From: Flavobacteriales bacterium
Lineage (GTDB): Bacteria; Bacteroidota; Bacteroidia; Flavobacteriales; ECT2AJA-044
NCBI GenBank assembly: GCA_021296215.1
Contig: JAGWBA010000017.1
Span: 1 to 35,482, forward strand
DNA: 35,482 nucleotides
Direction: 5' to 3'
Below are positions 8,210-17,905 of the stretch, one piece after another; positions within the stretch are counted from its first letter, which is position 1, and every line of letters begins with the position of its first letter. The position numbers and the translations under genes were made by a program. The notes beneath the pieces are model-generated. The model was given only the letters and a program-made list of their open reading frames with translations. It was not told where the DNA came from and did no database searches.

Positions 8210-9934
8210 ATGCGTCAATTCCTTAAATTTTCCTTGGCTACCGTCGTCGGGATCTTCCTGTTTAGCCTCCTTTCGTTCTTGTTTCTCTTGGCGATAGTCA
8301 GCACAGGCAGCAATGAAGATAAGATCAACAAGCCTCACGTGCTCACCCTGAGCCTCGACGAACCCATTTACGACCGCACTACCGAGAGCCCTTTCGAGAT
8401 TATCGACTGTATTGGACTGCACGATCTCATCGATCAAATCGCGAAAGCTCGTGACAGCGACAACATCAAAGGGATTTACCTCAACGTTACCTTTTTGCAG
8501 TGTGGCTATGCCTCCACACGCGAGATCCGCAATGCACTGCTCGATTTCAAATCGACCGGCAAATTCGTTTACGCCTACAGCGAGGGTTATACCCAAAAAG
8601 CCTACTACCTCGTGTCGGTGGCCGACAGCGTGTTCCTGAACCCGGAAGGCATGATGGAATTCAAAGGACTTCAGGGTAAAGTGAGCTTTCCGCTCGATAT
8701 GCTGGCCAAGATCGGCGTGGAGCCACAGGTGATTCGCCACGGAAAATACAAGAGTGCGGTGGAGCCGTTTTTGCGTAACGATATGTCCCCTGCCAACAAA
8801 GAGCAAACCACCGCATTCATTGGCTCCATTTGGGAAGCGGCCATTAACGAGATTGCCGAGAGTCGCGGAACCACTACCGACGTTTTGAACGGGCTGGCTG
8901 ATACTATGGCTATTTTTATGGGTGATGACGCCCTCTCGGGCGGATTAGTAGACGCGCTCGTTTATAAGGACGAAGTGCAGTCGTTGCTGCGTCAAAAGCT
9001 AGGTCAAGCCGAAGACGAAGAAATTCGTTCAATTGCGCTAAGCGATTGGAAAAACGTCAAAGGCAACACTCCAATAACCACCGACTACATCGCCGTCATC
9101 TACGCACAGGGCGATATCATTTCAGGTGAAGGTTCAGAATATCAAATTGGATCGGGCCGCATTTCGAAAGCGATCCGCGACGCGCGACGCGATGATAAAG
9201 TAAAGGCCATCGTACTGCGTATGAACTCTCCAGGAGGCGACGCCCTCGCCTCAGACGTGATCCTGCGCGAAGTCGAACTCGCCAAGGCGGAAAAACCCGT
9301 GATCGTTTCGATGGGCGATTTGGCTGCCTCGGGCGGATACTACATCAGCTGTAAAGCCGACCACATCTTCGCTGAACCCAATACCATTACCGGATCCATT
9401 GGAGTATTTGGCGTGCTGTTTAATCCGGAGGAGTTGTTGAACAATAAGATCGGTATCCATTTTGATCAGGTCGTAACCAATGAACACGCCGACTTTGGAG
9501 ATCCTACACGGGCGCTGAACGAATTCGAGGAGGCCAAGATCCTCAACGTCATTGAAGACATCTACGCCGATTTCATCGGTCACGTGGCCAAAGGTCGCGG
9601 CATGGAAGTCGCCGAGGTCGACAGCATTGGTCAAGGTCGCGTGTGGAGCGGTTCCGATGCCCTCGAGATCGGTTTGGTCGATGAGTTGGGCGGAATTGAA
9701 GATGCATTGGCCATGGCCGCTGAACGCGCCGAGGTCGACGAGTACCGAATTTTGTCGTTGCCCCTACAAAAGGACCCGATTCGGGAGATTCTGGATGAGC
9801 TCATGGGCAGTATGGAAACCCGAGCCCTTAAAAGCAAGGTCGGACCCTTGTACCCTTATTTTGAGCAATTAGAGCAGCTTCAGAACATGCGCGGTATTCA
9901 AGCCCGCATGCCATTCAACGTCGAATTGAACTGA
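8210..9934 (+). CDS. sppA: Signal peptide peptidase SppA, 67K type
   Basis: SppA is a membrane-bound serine protease that degrades cleaved signal peptides. Of 574 residues, the first 32 contain one transmembrane anchor (about 8-30). Two S49 domains follow. The N-terminal one holds the catalytic lysine in GKYKSAVEPF (Lys181). The C-terminal one holds the nucleophile in DLAASGGYY (Ser374), after RMNSPGGDALAS, which helps build the oxyanion hole. Both members of the Ser/Lys dyad are intact and the length fits the Escherichia coli-type enzyme. It starts 69 bases from the preferred folK start and is followed by the queuosine-precursor transporter, whose reading frame overlaps its stop. Confidence 0.95.
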   Translation: MRQFLKFSLATVVGIFLFSLLSFLFLLAIVSTGSNEDKINKPHVLTLSLDEPIYDRTTESPFEIIDCIGLHDLIDQIAKARDSDNIKGIYLNVTFLQCGYASTREIRNALLDFKSTGKFVYAYSEGYTQKAYYLVSVADSVFLNPEGMMEFKGLQGKVSFPLDMLAKIGVEPQVIRHGKYKSAVEPFLRNDMSPANKEQTTAFIGSIWEAAINEIAESRGTTTDVLNGLADTMAIFMGDDALSGGLVDALVYKDEVQSLLRQKLGQAEDEEIRSIALSDWKNVKGNTPITTDYIAVIYAQGDIISGEGSEYQIGSGRISKAIRDARRDDKVKAIVLRMNSPGGDALASDVILREVELAKAEKPVIVSMGDLAASGGYYISCKADHIFAEPNTITGSIGVFGVLFNPEELLNNKIGIHFDQVVTNEHADFGDPTRALNEFEEAKILNVIEDIYADFIGHVAKGRGMEVAEVDSIGQGRVWSGSDALEIGLVDELGGIEDALAMAAERAEVDEYRILSLPLQKDPIREILDELMGSMETRALKSKVGPLYPYFEQLEQLQNMRGIQARMPFNVELN

Positions 9935-10635
9935 TCGCCATCGTCGCCGAACCTCATTCCGAAGAACAAAAACGCCGAGCTCAACGGGTTTACTTGCTGT
10001 TGGCCACACTATTCGTGACGGCCTTGGTTACCTGTAACCTCATCGCCAACAAGTTCATCAGCGTCGATCTGGGGTTCAAGACCTTCGTGATCTCGGCCGG
10101 AGTTCTGCCGTATCCCGCTACGTTCTTGATCACGGATATTCTGAGTGAGATCTACGGACGACGACGCACCAACGAAGTCGTTTTTGCCGGATTCGCGGCG
10201 AGCGTTTTCGTGCTGTTCATCCTGTGGCTCGGTCACCAGTTTCCGGCCATTGAGAATTCTCCGGTAAACGACGATCAATACGGGACGGTATTTCAGAATT
10301 CATGGCGGGTGATCTCCGCATCCATGATCGCTTACCTAGCCGCCCAATTGGTCGACATCCGCATTTTCCACTTTTGGAAGGGCGTCACCAAGGGCAAGCA
10401 CCTTTGGCTGCGCAACAACTTCAGCACCATCTTTTCGCAATTGGTAGATACCACCTTGGTCGTTTCAGTGATCTTTATCGGACTCACTCCCGTAGCGAAT
10501 ATCGGCCAAATGATCCTCGACGGTTGGCTCTTCAAGATCATCTGCGCCGTGGTCGATACCATTTTCATTTACGCCGCCGTCGGGTGGTTCAGGAAGCGGT
10601 TTGCCTTAGCGCATGGGGAGGAGCTCCGGATGTAG
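9931..10635 (+). CDS. yhhQ: Queuosine precursor transporter (YhhQ/QueT-type)
   Basis: This integral membrane protein of the VUT-1/YhhQ family probably imports a queuosine precursor such as preQ0 or preQ1 for tRNA modification. About six hydrophobic segments are seen. Family landmarks include TCNLIANKFISV, FLITDILSEIYGRRRTNEVVFAGF, VDIRIFHFWKGVTKGKHLWLRNN and SQLVDTTLVV. No ATG, GTG or TTG occurs in frame between the sppA stop and a TTG at 9994, which would cut into the first helix. The frame stays open upstream and encodes a normal charged N-terminus (EEQKRRAQRVYLLLATLF). A CTG at 9931 overlaps the sppA stop as CTGA, like the usual ATGA coupling, and is taken as the start. The family call is firm; the start is not. 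Confidence 0.85.
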   Translation: MIAIVAEPHSEEQKRRAQRVYLLLATLFVTALVTCNLIANKFISVDLGFKTFVISAGVLPYPATFLITDILSEIYGRRRTNEVVFAGFAASVFVLFILWLGHQFPAIENSPVNDDQYGTVFQNSWRVISASMIAYLAAQLVDIRIFHFWKGVTKGKHLWLRNNFSTIFSQLVDTTLVVSVIFIGLTPVANIGQMILDGWLFKIICAVVDTIFIYAAVGWFRKRFALAHGEELRM

Positions 10636-10823
10636 ACCATCGTTGGTTGATTCGTTAAATGGTTGGAGCTGAAGTGAATATTGACCACGTCAATGTGAAT
10701 TCGCGCCCTGCAGGAGATTATTCCTCCCGGAGTCAATGACCATTTCCTCGCTCGAAGAGCAAATGTACTTCGGCGCAGCTGAAATTGACTCGCGCGCAGC
10801 GCGAATGTACAGATCGAAGTGTG
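10636..10823. repeat. Convergent spacer with three-base-loop palindromes
   Basis: The 188 bases between two convergent genes hold short inverted repeats with three-base loops: GCTC-GAA-GAGC at 10750-10760, TTCGGC-GCA-GCTGAA at 10769-10783 (one G-T pair) and TCGCGC-GCA-GCGCGA at 10790-10804. AATGTAC follows or flanks two of them. No T tract marks an ordinary terminator. The style matches the repeats at 32062-32200. Confidence 0.6.
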
Positions 10824-11624
10824 CTACTGCACATTGAGGTCAATAATCAACCCTTCATTATTTCGCACATTAAAGACCGCTTGATCCCCAAAGATCAAAT
10901 ACTGTCCCTTGATGCCGGTGAGTTCGCCTTCGAACGTTTCCACCTTTTGTAGGTTCAAACTTTTGGTCTTGGTCGGGAATACCTTTACCGGATATTCAAT
11001 GTCCGTAATCGAATCATCTTCGGTCACGTATTGGCCCAGCTCCTCGTCGAGCAAATTGGCCACACGGCGTTTTTCGGACCGAAGGTCGAGATCCGGCACC
11101 TCGTTCTTGAGCATGCGCTGCCAAACTGTTTTGTCCTTCAAGTGCTCTTTTAATGCTACTTCAATGGCTCCGGCCAAATAACGATTGGGGGTTTCGGCCA
11201 GTCGGATGGCGTAACTCGCACCTTGGTCGATCCACCGGGTCGGGACCTGCCGTTTCCGCGTGACTCCGACCTTGAGTCCACTCGAAACGGCCAAATATAC
11301 GATGTGTGACTGCAATTGATTGGCTTTTTCCCACTCGAGGTCACGGTCCTCGATGCCCAAATGGGCCTGACTCTTTTCGGGGTGGAAAATAGGATCGCCC
11401 GCCTGAGGCTTTTCCCAAAAGCAGTTGTAGCAAAAGTTCTGACGGTAAACCTTCGTCTTTAGTTCGCCGCAGAAGCAGCGAATGCGACCTGTAAAACGCA
11501 TCGAAAGAATCCGGCCGATGAGGCCGTTAACATCGATCATTTCATCGCCCAGGGGAAGGGTATATCGGGTAGGGCTGGCGAGCTCTGTATTCATTTTAGC
11601 GAGGGGTCCGGTGTAGGTCGTCAT
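10824..11624 (-). CDS. DUF2797 family protein
   Basis: This is a Bacteroidota-typical DUF2797 protein of unknown function, 266 residues from the ATG at 11624. A treble-clef-like zinc site appears as C-F-C near residue 50 and C-Y-N-C about 15 residues later. A conserved core follows: AHLGIEDRDLEWEKANQLQ, HIVYLAVSSGLKVGVTRKRQ, TRWIDQGAS and the C-terminal KSLNLQKV, GELTGIKGQYLIF. The VYLA...KVGVT...R pattern faintly recalls GIY-YIG nuclease folds, but that is only an impression. An upstream start at 11759 adds 45 residues unlike the family and overlaps the divergent GH3 gene, so the inner ATG is used. Confidence 0.88.
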   Translation of the reverse strand: MTTYTGPLAKMNTELASPTRYTLPLGDEMIDVNGLIGRILSMRFTGRIRCFCGELKTKVYRQNFCYNCFWEKPQAGDPIFHPEKSQAHLGIEDRDLEWEKANQLQSHIVYLAVSSGLKVGVTRKRQVPTRWIDQGASYAIRLAETPNRYLAGAIEVALKEHLKDKTVWQRMLKNEVPDLDLRSEKRRVANLLDEELGQYVTEDDSITDIEYPVKVFPTKTKSLNLQKVETFEGELTGIKGQYLIFGDQAVFNVRNNEGLIIDLNVQ

Positions 11625-11679
11625 GGGTGCGTTATGATTTGTAACAATGCCTATCTTAGTCCTCGAAGTTAAGCAATCA

Positions 11680-13206
11680 ATGGCGGTCAAATTTCCTTTA
11701 ATCAACAGCGTTTTGGCGTGGGTCATGAAAAAGCGATTCCACGAGATCGAGCTGTTCATGAAATACCCGCTCGAGGTACAGCGCGAGTGGCAAATGAAGC
11801 TGGTGCGCAGTGCCCGCGATACTGCGTATGGTAAGGAGTTCGGATTCGAAGATATGCGCCACTACGAAGATTACCGCAATCGCGTTCCCGTGGTGAGCTA
11901 CGAAGACTTGGTGCCGCGGATCGATCGCCTTCGCAAAGGTGAGCAAAATATTCTGTGGCCAACCGAGATCAAATGGTTTGCGAAATCGAGTGGTACTACG
12001 AGCCAGCGAAGTAAATTCTTGCCCGTATCACAGGAAAGCCTCGAAGAGTGCCATTTCAATACGGGTAAGGATATGCTGTCCATCTACTGCAACTTGAATC
12101 CAAACACGCAGATGTTCACCGGAAAGAGTCTCATGATGGCCGGAAGCGCCACCACCATCGACTCCGAGAATAAAAGCTATTACGGCGACCTCAGTGCCAT
12201 CCTCGTGAACAACCTACCCTTTTGGGCCGACTTCCTCAGCACGCCGGACAACAAAACGGCACTGATCGAAAATTTCGAAGAAAAGTTGGCTAAAACGGTG
12301 GAAATCACGGTAAAGGAAAACGTGACCTCACTGACCGGGGTACCATCTTGGATGCTCGTGACCTGCCACAAGGTACTCGAGGCCACCGGAAAGGACAATC
12401 TGCTCGAAGTTTGGCCCAACCTCGAGCTCTTTATCCACGGCGGCGTGGCCTTTACCCCTTACCGCGAGCAGTTTAAGCAGCTGATTCCGCGCGACGATGT
12501 GTATTTCATGGAAACGTACAACGCGTCGGAGGGCTTCTTCGCCATCAAGGATCGGCTCGACAGCTACGATATGCTGCTCATGCTCGACTACGGCATCTTC
12601 TACGAATTCTTACCCGAAGGCGAGTGGAACAAGGAGTTCCCCAAGGCGTTCGGACTCGACGAAGTGCGCATTGGTGAGCAGTACGCCGTGGTGATCAGCA
12701 CCAATGCCGGTCTCTGGCGCTATAAGATTGGCGACACCATCGAATTCACCTCCTTGTATCCCTTTAGGATTCGCATCACCGGCAGAACCAAGTACTTCAT
12801 AAACGCCTTTGGCGAGGAGGTGATCCAGGATAACGCCGAGCGCGCCTTGGCCATCGCTTGCGAAAAAACAGGGGCTCAGGTACGCGAATACACGGGCGGA
12901 CCCGTTTATATGAAGGATGGTGCCGGCGGTGCGCATGAGTGGGTCATCGAATTCGAACGCGAGCCCGAAGACCTCAGCTTCTTCGTCGATGCCCTCGACA
13001 GCACCCTCAAAGTGCTCAACACCGATTACGAAGCCAAACGCCATAAAGACATGGCCCTGAAGCCACCGATCGTGCACGTCGCGCGTCCAGGCCTCTTTTT
13101 TAATTGGATGAAGAACCGCGGAAAACTGGGCGGACAAAACAAAGTACCACGCCTCGCCAACCACCGCAACTACCTCGATGAACTCATCGAAATGAACGGC
13201 ACATGA
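11680..13206 (+). CDS. GH3 family acyl-adenylating protein
   Basis: GH3 proteins belong to the ANL adenylate-forming enzymes; plant members join amino acids to jasmonate or auxin, while bacterial substrates are mostly unknown. The 508 residues match the family. Motifs in order are the ATP loop WFAKSSGTTSQRSKFLPVS, TYNASEGFF, LWRYKIGDTIEF and RITGRTKYFINAFGEEV. The hinge and C-terminal domain are complete. The ATG at 11680 is used instead of 11647 because its N-terminus resembles other bacterial GH3 proteins. The stop overlaps the start of the following secreted protein as ATGA, so the two are translated together, but this does not reveal the substrate. Confidence 0.93.
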   Translation: MAVKFPLINSVLAWVMKKRFHEIELFMKYPLEVQREWQMKLVRSARDTAYGKEFGFEDMRHYEDYRNRVPVVSYEDLVPRIDRLRKGEQNILWPTEIKWFAKSSGTTSQRSKFLPVSQESLEECHFNTGKDMLSIYCNLNPNTQMFTGKSLMMAGSATTIDSENKSYYGDLSAILVNNLPFWADFLSTPDNKTALIENFEEKLAKTVEITVKENVTSLTGVPSWMLVTCHKVLEATGKDNLLEVWPNLELFIHGGVAFTPYREQFKQLIPRDDVYFMETYNASEGFFAIKDRLDSYDMLLMLDYGIFYEFLPEGEWNKEFPKAFGLDEVRIGEQYAVVISTNAGLWRYKIGDTIEFTSLYPFRIRITGRTKYFINAFGEEVIQDNAERALAIACEKTGAQVREYTGGPVYMKDGAGGAHEWVIEFEREPEDLSFFVDALDSTLKVLNTDYEAKRHKDMALKPPIVHVARPGLFFNWMKNRGKLGGQNKVPRLANHRNYLDELIEMNGT

Positions 13207-14012
13207 ATCGCTTTCTAATTTTTCTGATTCTCACCCTCTCGGGCGGATGGGTTCATGCGCAAAACCTCGAGTTGCGGTTCGAGCGCTCGTTGAACGTGGC
13301 CCCGTCACAGGACTTCGGGGTCGATCGCTTCGGCAACGCCTACCTGCTCCAAGGTGAAGAGATTGTTAAAGTGGACCCGACCGGAAAAACCCTTTACCGG
13401 TTCAGTGACCCGAGTTTCGATTCCATTAGCTATGTCGATCCGTTCCTGAGCATGGGCCTCCTGCTCTACTATCGCGATTTCTTTACCGTTCGCATTGTAG
13501 ACAATCGACTGAATCCCATCGTGAGTCCCATTCGTCTCGATGAATTCGGCTACTACGACGTGCAGTGGGTAAAGGCCACGGATCAAAAATCCCTTTGGTT
13601 CTACGACCAAAGCGTTGACAAGCTTATTAAATGGGATGTCACCAATCAAAAAACCGCCCTCGAAAGCCTTAATTTGAGTCAGGCCGTTGGCCGTGAGGTC
13701 ACCCCCACCTACTTGCTTCAGACCATCAACAACGTCTACATCAACAACCAGGGTAAGGAGATTCTACAGCTCGATCTATTCGGAAATTACGTTAGGTCCG
13801 TGCCCATCCAAACGCCCGACGAGTTTCAAGTAATGAACCACAAAGTCTACTATCTCGCCGCAGGCGGAATGGTCGTTTACGATATTCAATTACGGCAACA
13901 ACAAACCTTTCCCCTACCCGCTGTGGGGCGTTGGAAGAAGTATCAAATTACGGAGGAGTACGTTTATTTGCTCGGAAAAGAGCAGTTGTACTTCGTTAAA
14001 ATAGTCCGTTGA
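13203..14012 (+). CDS. Secreted protein of unknown function, propeller-like
   Basis: I do not recognise a characterised family. The 269 residues start with a signal peptide (MNRFLIFLILTLSGGWVHAQ). The mature part is rich in short repeated strands of the type DRFGNAYLLQGEEIVKVDPTG, LDLFGNYVRSVPI and [16 protein letters not shown], as in beta-propeller proteins, with no visible catalytic motif and no sorting domain. The start overlaps the GH3 stop by four bases. The 3' end overlaps the convergent deoxynucleoside kinase gene by 17 bases. A periplasmic or surface location is likely. Confidence 0.8.
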   Translation: MNRFLIFLILTLSGGWVHAQNLELRFERSLNVAPSQDFGVDRFGNAYLLQGEEIVKVDPTGKTLYRFSDPSFDSISYVDPFLSMGLLLYYRDFFTVRIVDNRLNPIVSPIRLDEFGYYDVQWVKATDQKSLWFYDQSVDKLIKWDVTNQKTALESLNLSQAVGREVTPTYLLQTINNVYINNQGKEILQLDLFGNYVRSVPIQTPDEFQVMNHKVYYLAAGGMVVYDIQLRQQQTFPLPAVGRWKKYQITEEYVYLLGKEQLYFVKIVR

Positions 14013-14610
14013 TCTCCCCTTCAACCTTGTTGATGACGGATCCGAGGTCTTCTTGATTGTCGATGAAATTGAGGTTGTCGACATCGATCACCAATAACTT
14101 ACCCTTATCGTATTCACTGATCCAGGCCTCGTAACGCTCGTTGAGGCGATTGAGGTAATCTAGGCGTATACTCGATTCGTAGTCGCGGCCGCGTTTCTGT
14201 ATTTGGTCGACCAAGGTTGGTACCGAAGCGCGCAAGTAAATGAGCATGTCGGGGGCAGGCACAAAACTATCCATCAGCTCAAAGAGATTCTGGTAGTTCT
14301 CGAAATCACGGCTCGTCATAAGTCCCATCGCGTGCAAGTTCGGAGCGAAAATGTGGGCATCTTCGTAAATGGTCCGATCCTGGATCACGTCCTTACCGCT
14401 TTCGCGAATGTCCTTGATCTGGGCAAAGCGACTTCTGAGGAAGTAGATCTGCAGGTTGAACGACCAGCGTTGCATTTCATTGTAGAAATCATTGAGGTAG
14501 GGATTGTCGTCAACATCCTCGAAGTGGGGTGTCCAACCGTAGTGTTTCGAAAGTAATTTTGTCAGCGTGGTCTTTCCGGCACCGATGTTTCCGGCGATCG
14601 CAATATGCAT
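13996..14610 (-). CDS. Deoxynucleoside kinase (second paralogue)
   Basis: The 204 residues are a full-length deoxyadenosine/deoxyguanosine-type kinase that makes dNMPs from salvaged deoxynucleosides. The P-loop GNIGAGKT is at 7-14, the catalytic base region [14 protein letters not shown] has Glu31, the family motif appears as [12 protein letters not shown] with DRT at 78-80, and the LID is RGRDYESSI at 140-148. Unlike the paralogue at 7042-7680, all canonical elements are present. Base specificity cannot be told from sequence. The gene is convergent with the secreted orphan and overlaps it by 17 bases. Confidence 0.92.
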   Translation of the reverse strand: MHIAIAGNIGAGKTTLTKLLSKHYGWTPHFEDVDDNPYLNDFYNEMQRWSFNLQIYFLRSRFAQIKDIRESGKDVIQDRTIYEDAHIFAPNLHAMGLMTSRDFENYQNLFELMDSFVPAPDMLIYLRASVPTLVDQIQKRGRDYESSIRLDYLNRLNERYEAWISEYDKGKLLVIDVDNLNFIDNQEDLGSVINKVEGEINGLF

Positions 14611-14639
14611 ATCCCTAGGTTTGGTCGAGTCGCTAAATT

Positions 14640-14668
14640 AAAAAAAAAGGCCCCCGATTTCGGAGGCC
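14640..14668 (-). terminator. Terminator of the pdhB-hppA transcript
   Basis: On the minus strand GGCCTCCGA (14668-14660) pairs with TCGGGGGCC (14657-14649) around a two-base centre, with one G-T pair, and nine T residues follow. It lies 25 bases after the pyrophosphatase stop and just before the next minus-strand gene. Confidence 0.9.
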
Positions 14669-14693
14669 CTTCCATTTGTTTTCAAGAAGTGGA

Positions 14694-16826
14694 TCAAGCC
14701 AATCCCGAAGCGATCACGAGGGCCACTACAGACATCAACTTAAGGAGGATGTTCAATGATGGACCCGAGGTATCCTTGAATGGATCACCTACCGTATCAC
14801 CTGTAATCGCTGCTTTGTGCGCTTCAGTTCCTTTCTTCCCTTGCTCTTCGAGCATTTTCTTGGCGTTGTCCCATGCACCTCCGGCATTCGACTGGAAGAT
14901 CGCCATCAACACACCGGCAGACGTTACCCCGGCGAGTAATCCGCCCAAGGTCTCTGCTCCGAATGCGTAACCTACTACTACAGGAGCAGCGATGGCCAAA
15001 AGTCCGGGCATGATCATCTCGCGCAACGAAGCTTGGGTAGAGATCTCAACACATTTATCGTATTCGGCTTTTCCGTCGGCTGCATCGAAGATCGCACGAT
15101 CTTCAGGTGTTGCCTTGCTGATATCGGAGTCGTACTTACGCATGACCTCTAGGGCTGCTTTAAGCTCCGGAATATTCGCAAACTGGCGACGAACCTCTTG
15201 GATCATGGACATGGCGGCGCGTCCTACAGCACCCATGGAAAGTGCTGAGAATACGAAGGGCAACATAGCACCTACGAGGAGTCCGGCCATGACCTTTGGA
15301 TTAGAAATATCGATCGATTCGATTCCGGCCGTTTGCATGAACGCGGCAAAAAGGGCCAAGGCGGTCAAAGCGGCAGAAGCGATGGCGAATCCTTTTCCGA
15401 TCGCTGCAGTAGTGTTACCTACGGCATCGAGCTTATCGGTACGTTCGCGAACCTCACCGGGAAGCTCACTCATTTCGGCGATACCTCCGGCGTTGTCGGA
15501 GATCGGTCCGTAAGCATCGACGGCCAATTGGATTCCCGTATTCGCGAGCATTCCAACTGCGGCAATGGCGATTCCGTATAAACCGGCAAAATGGTGTGAG
15601 ATCATGATCGCCGCAGCGATAATGAGAATTGGAATAGCGGTACTCATCATTCCCACGCCCAATCCTGCAATGATGTTCGTTGCAGCTCCGGTCTCAGACT
15701 GGTTAACGATGTTGATCACCGGTTTTTTACCAGTCCCGGTGTAGTATTCGGTAATAGAACCCACGCCCAATCCGGCGATCAAACCGGCGATGGTGGCCCA
15801 GAACACTCCCATTGCAGTGTAGTCGGTTCCTTTGAGCGACCAGGTCTCAGGCAACATCCCATTGATAAGGAAGTACGAAACCACAAGCATGAGTCCGGCC
15901 GAGATGAACTCTCCGCGGTTCAATGCAGATTGTGGGTTTCCGCCTTCTTTCACGCGAACGAAGAACGTTCCGATGATCGACACAATGATTCCCGTTCCGG
16001 CCAAGGCCATGGGAAGCAATACCGCTCCAAGTCCGTCGAAGCTTTCGGCAAATCCGGGCAGGGCTACAAAAGCCGCTCCCAATACCATGGTTCCGATGAT
16101 CGATCCAACGAAGGACTCAAAAAGGTCAGCACCCATACCGGCCACATCACCAACGTTGTCTCCGACGTTATCGGCAATGGTCGCCGGGTTCAATGGGTGG
16201 TCTTCAGGAATACCTGCTTCTACCTTACCTACGAGGTCAGCACCCACGTCAGCTGCTTTTGTGTAGATACCCCCACCTACACGAGCAAAAAGTGCGATCG
16301 AAGAAGCTCCCAAGGAGAATCCTGAGATCACGTTCAATACTTTTCCGATGCTCCAGCCTTGTCCGCTGTAGAGGATGAACAGGAGGCTTAGCCCGAGTAC
16401 ACCGAGTCCAACAACTCCGAGTCCCATTACAGAACCACCGCCAAAAGCGACTTCAAGACCTTTACCCAATGAGGTACGTGCAGCTTGAGTTGTACGACCG
16501 TTGGCTTTGGTAGCGATGCGCATTCCGATGAATCCGGCAAGTCCGGAACAGATGGCCCCGATAACAAAGGAAACGGCGACCATGGGGCTAGAATCAGCTT
16601 CCATCGATCCTTTGAATGCGAGAAGTGCAGCGACGGCTACGACAAAAATAGCGAGGATTCTATACTCGGCTTTCAAAAAGGCCATTGCTCCATCGGCAAT
16701 GTGCTTCGCGATTTTGGCCATTTTAGCATCGCCTTCATCTTGCTTGGATACCCAAGCGCTGCGAATGAATACGAACGCTAGTGCGATGATACCGAATACC
16801 GGTAAAACGTACACCAGATTTTCCAT
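14694..16826 (-). CDS. hppA: Membrane-bound ion-translocating pyrophosphatase
   Basis: HppA hydrolyses pyrophosphate and pumps H+ or Na+ across the inner membrane. The 710 residues hold about 16 hydrophobic helices. The substrate site is complete: [20 protein letters not shown], then [32 protein letters not shown], and near the end the [19 protein letters not shown] block. [13 protein letters not shown] has Ala where K+-independent enzymes have Lys, placing it in the K+-dependent class. Whether H+, Na+ or both are moved cannot be settled without an alignment of the gate residues. It starts 20 bases after pdhB, so they are probably co-transcribed, and it ends at a strong terminator. Confidence 0.96.
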   Translation of the reverse strand: MENLVYVLPVFGIIALAFVFIRSAWVSKQDEGDAKMAKIAKHIADGAMAFLKAEYRILAIFVVAVAALLAFKGSMEADSSPMVAVSFVIGAICSGLAGFIGMRIATKANGRTTQAARTSLGKGLEVAFGGGSVMGLGVVGLGVLGLSLLFILYSGQGWSIGKVLNVISGFSLGASSIALFARVGGGIYTKAADVGADLVGKVEAGIPEDHPLNPATIADNVGDNVGDVAGMGADLFESFVGSIIGTMVLGAAFVALPGFAESFDGLGAVLLPMALAGTGIIVSIIGTFFVRVKEGGNPQSALNRGEFISAGLMLVVSYFLINGMLPETWSLKGTDYTAMGVFWATIAGLIAGLGVGSITEYYTGTGKKPVINIVNQSETGAATNIIAGLGVGMMSTAIPILIIAAAIMISHHFAGLYGIAIAAVGMLANTGIQLAVDAYGPISDNAGGIAEMSELPGEVRERTDKLDAVGNTTAAIGKGFAIASAALTALALFAAFMQTAGIESIDISNPKVMAGLLVGAMLPFVFSALSMGAVGRAAMSMIQEVRRQFANIPELKAALEVMRKYDSDISKATPEDRAIFDAADGKAEYDKCVEISTQASLREMIMPGLLAIAAPVVVGYAFGAETLGGLLAGVTSAGVLMAIFQSNAGGAWDNAKKMLEEQGKKGTEAHKAAITGDTVGDPFKDTSGPSLNILLKLMSVVALVIASGLA

Positions 16827-16846
16827 GAGGTTTAGTTTTGGATTAT

Positions 16847-17827
16847 TTATGAGATGTATAGGGCGCTCTTGACGGCTTTAATGACATCGTCGACTTGTGG
16901 GAGGAACTCCTCAACTAAGGTCGGCGCGTAAGCCATCGGGGTATCGAGCGTATTGATTTTCTTGATTGGCGCATCCAAATAGTCGAATGCGTATTTCTGA
17001 ACCATGTAGTTCAATTCAGTAGAGATGTTCGCTAAAGGCCATGCCTCTTCGAGCACTACCATGCGGTTCGTTTTCTTCACGGAGTTGATCACCGTATCGT
17101 AGTCGATCGGGCGTACAGAACACAAGTCGATCACCTCGCATTCAATACCCTCCTTCGTCAATTGCTCGGCTGCCGAAAAGGCGTGCTTGATGATCTTACC
17201 GAAGGATACGAGCGTCACGTGCTTTCCTTGGCGCTTTACTTCGGCCGTTCCGATAGGGATCAAATATTCGCCTTCTGGGACATGCCCTTTATCACCGTAC
17301 ATCTGCTCCGACTCCATCACCAATACCGGATCGTCGTCGCGAATGGCACTTTTCAACAATCCCTTCGCATCCTTGGGGTCAGAAGGCACAACGACCTTAA
17401 GACCTGGCGTGTTGGCGAACCAATTCTCGAAGCTCTGGCTATGGGTAGCTCCCAATTGACCGGCAGAACCTGAAGGCCCGCGAAATACGATAGGAATATT
17501 GAACTGACCACCTGACATCTGATACATCTTAGCAGCGTTGCTGATGATCTGGTCGATGGCAACAAGTGAGAAGTTGAAGGTCATGAACTCCACGATAGGG
17601 CGCAGACCATTCATGGCAGAACCTACTCCGATACCGGAAAAACCGAGCTCAGCAATAGGCGTGTCGATCACGCGCTTGGGTCCGAATTCGTCGAGCATCC
17701 CCTTCGAGGCTTTATACGCTCCGTTGTACTCTGCGACTTCCTCGCCCATGAGATATACGCGCTCATCGCGGCGCATCTCCTCGCTCATGGCTTCACAAAC
17801 GGCTTCTCGGAATTGAATTTCTCTCAT
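16847..17827 (-). CDS. pdhB: Pyruvate dehydrogenase E1 component, beta subunit
   Basis: PdhB pairs with PdhA to decarboxylate pyruvate with thiamine diphosphate in the pyruvate dehydrogenase complex. The 326 residues match the family length. Glu60 in [13 protein letters not shown] is the thiamine-activating glutamate; other family blocks are [61 protein letters not shown] and [15 protein letters not shown]. The start is the ATG at 17827; an upstream in-frame start at 17851 adds residues absent from relatives. No pdhA or E2 gene is adjacent, so those subunits must be encoded elsewhere. A branched-chain 2-oxoacid role is less likely but not excluded. Confidence 0.93.
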   Translation of the reverse strand: MREIQFREAVCEAMSEEMRRDERVYLMGEEVAEYNGAYKASKGMLDEFGPKRVIDTPIAELGFSGIGVGSAMNGLRPIVEFMTFNFSLVAIDQIISNAAKMYQMSGGQFNIPIVFRGPSGSAGQLGATHSQSFENWFANTPGLKVVVPSDPKDAKGLLKSAIRDDDPVLVMESEQMYGDKGHVPEGEYLIPIGTAEVKRQGKHVTLVSFGKIIKHAFSAAEQLTKEGIECEVIDLCSVRPIDYDTVINSVKKTNRMVVLEEAWPLANISTELNYMVQKYAFDYLDAPIKKINTLDTPMAYAPTLVEEFLPQVDDVIKAVKSALYIS

Positions 17828-17848
17828 TGTCCTCAGCGTTAGGGACGG

Positions 17849-17856
17849 CAAAAATA
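17849..17856 (-). promoter_or_regulatory. -7 element of pdhB-hppA
   Basis: The minus strand reads TATTTTTG, a full match to TAnnTTTG, 21 bases before the pdhB ATG. No correctly spaced -33 TTG is seen. It lies in the 78-base spacer shared with etfB. Confidence 0.5.
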
Positions 17857-17869
17857 AGAATTAAATGAC

Positions 17870-17877
17870 TAAATTTG
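17870..17877 (+). promoter_or_regulatory. -7 element of the etfB operon
   Basis: TAAATTTG matches TAnnTTTG, 28 bases before the etfB ATG, in the divergent spacer shared with pdhB. No good -33 TTG is seen. The two -7 boxes lie only 13 bases apart, so the two promoters may compete. Confidence 0.55.
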
Positions 17878-17905
17878 CTCTCCATTTCGAAATACAAGAA
17901 GAAGG

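Noticed and set aside
8195-8806. 203-codon minus-strand frame
   Set aside because: It lies wholly inside sppA, whose motifs are certain, and its protein has no recognisable features.
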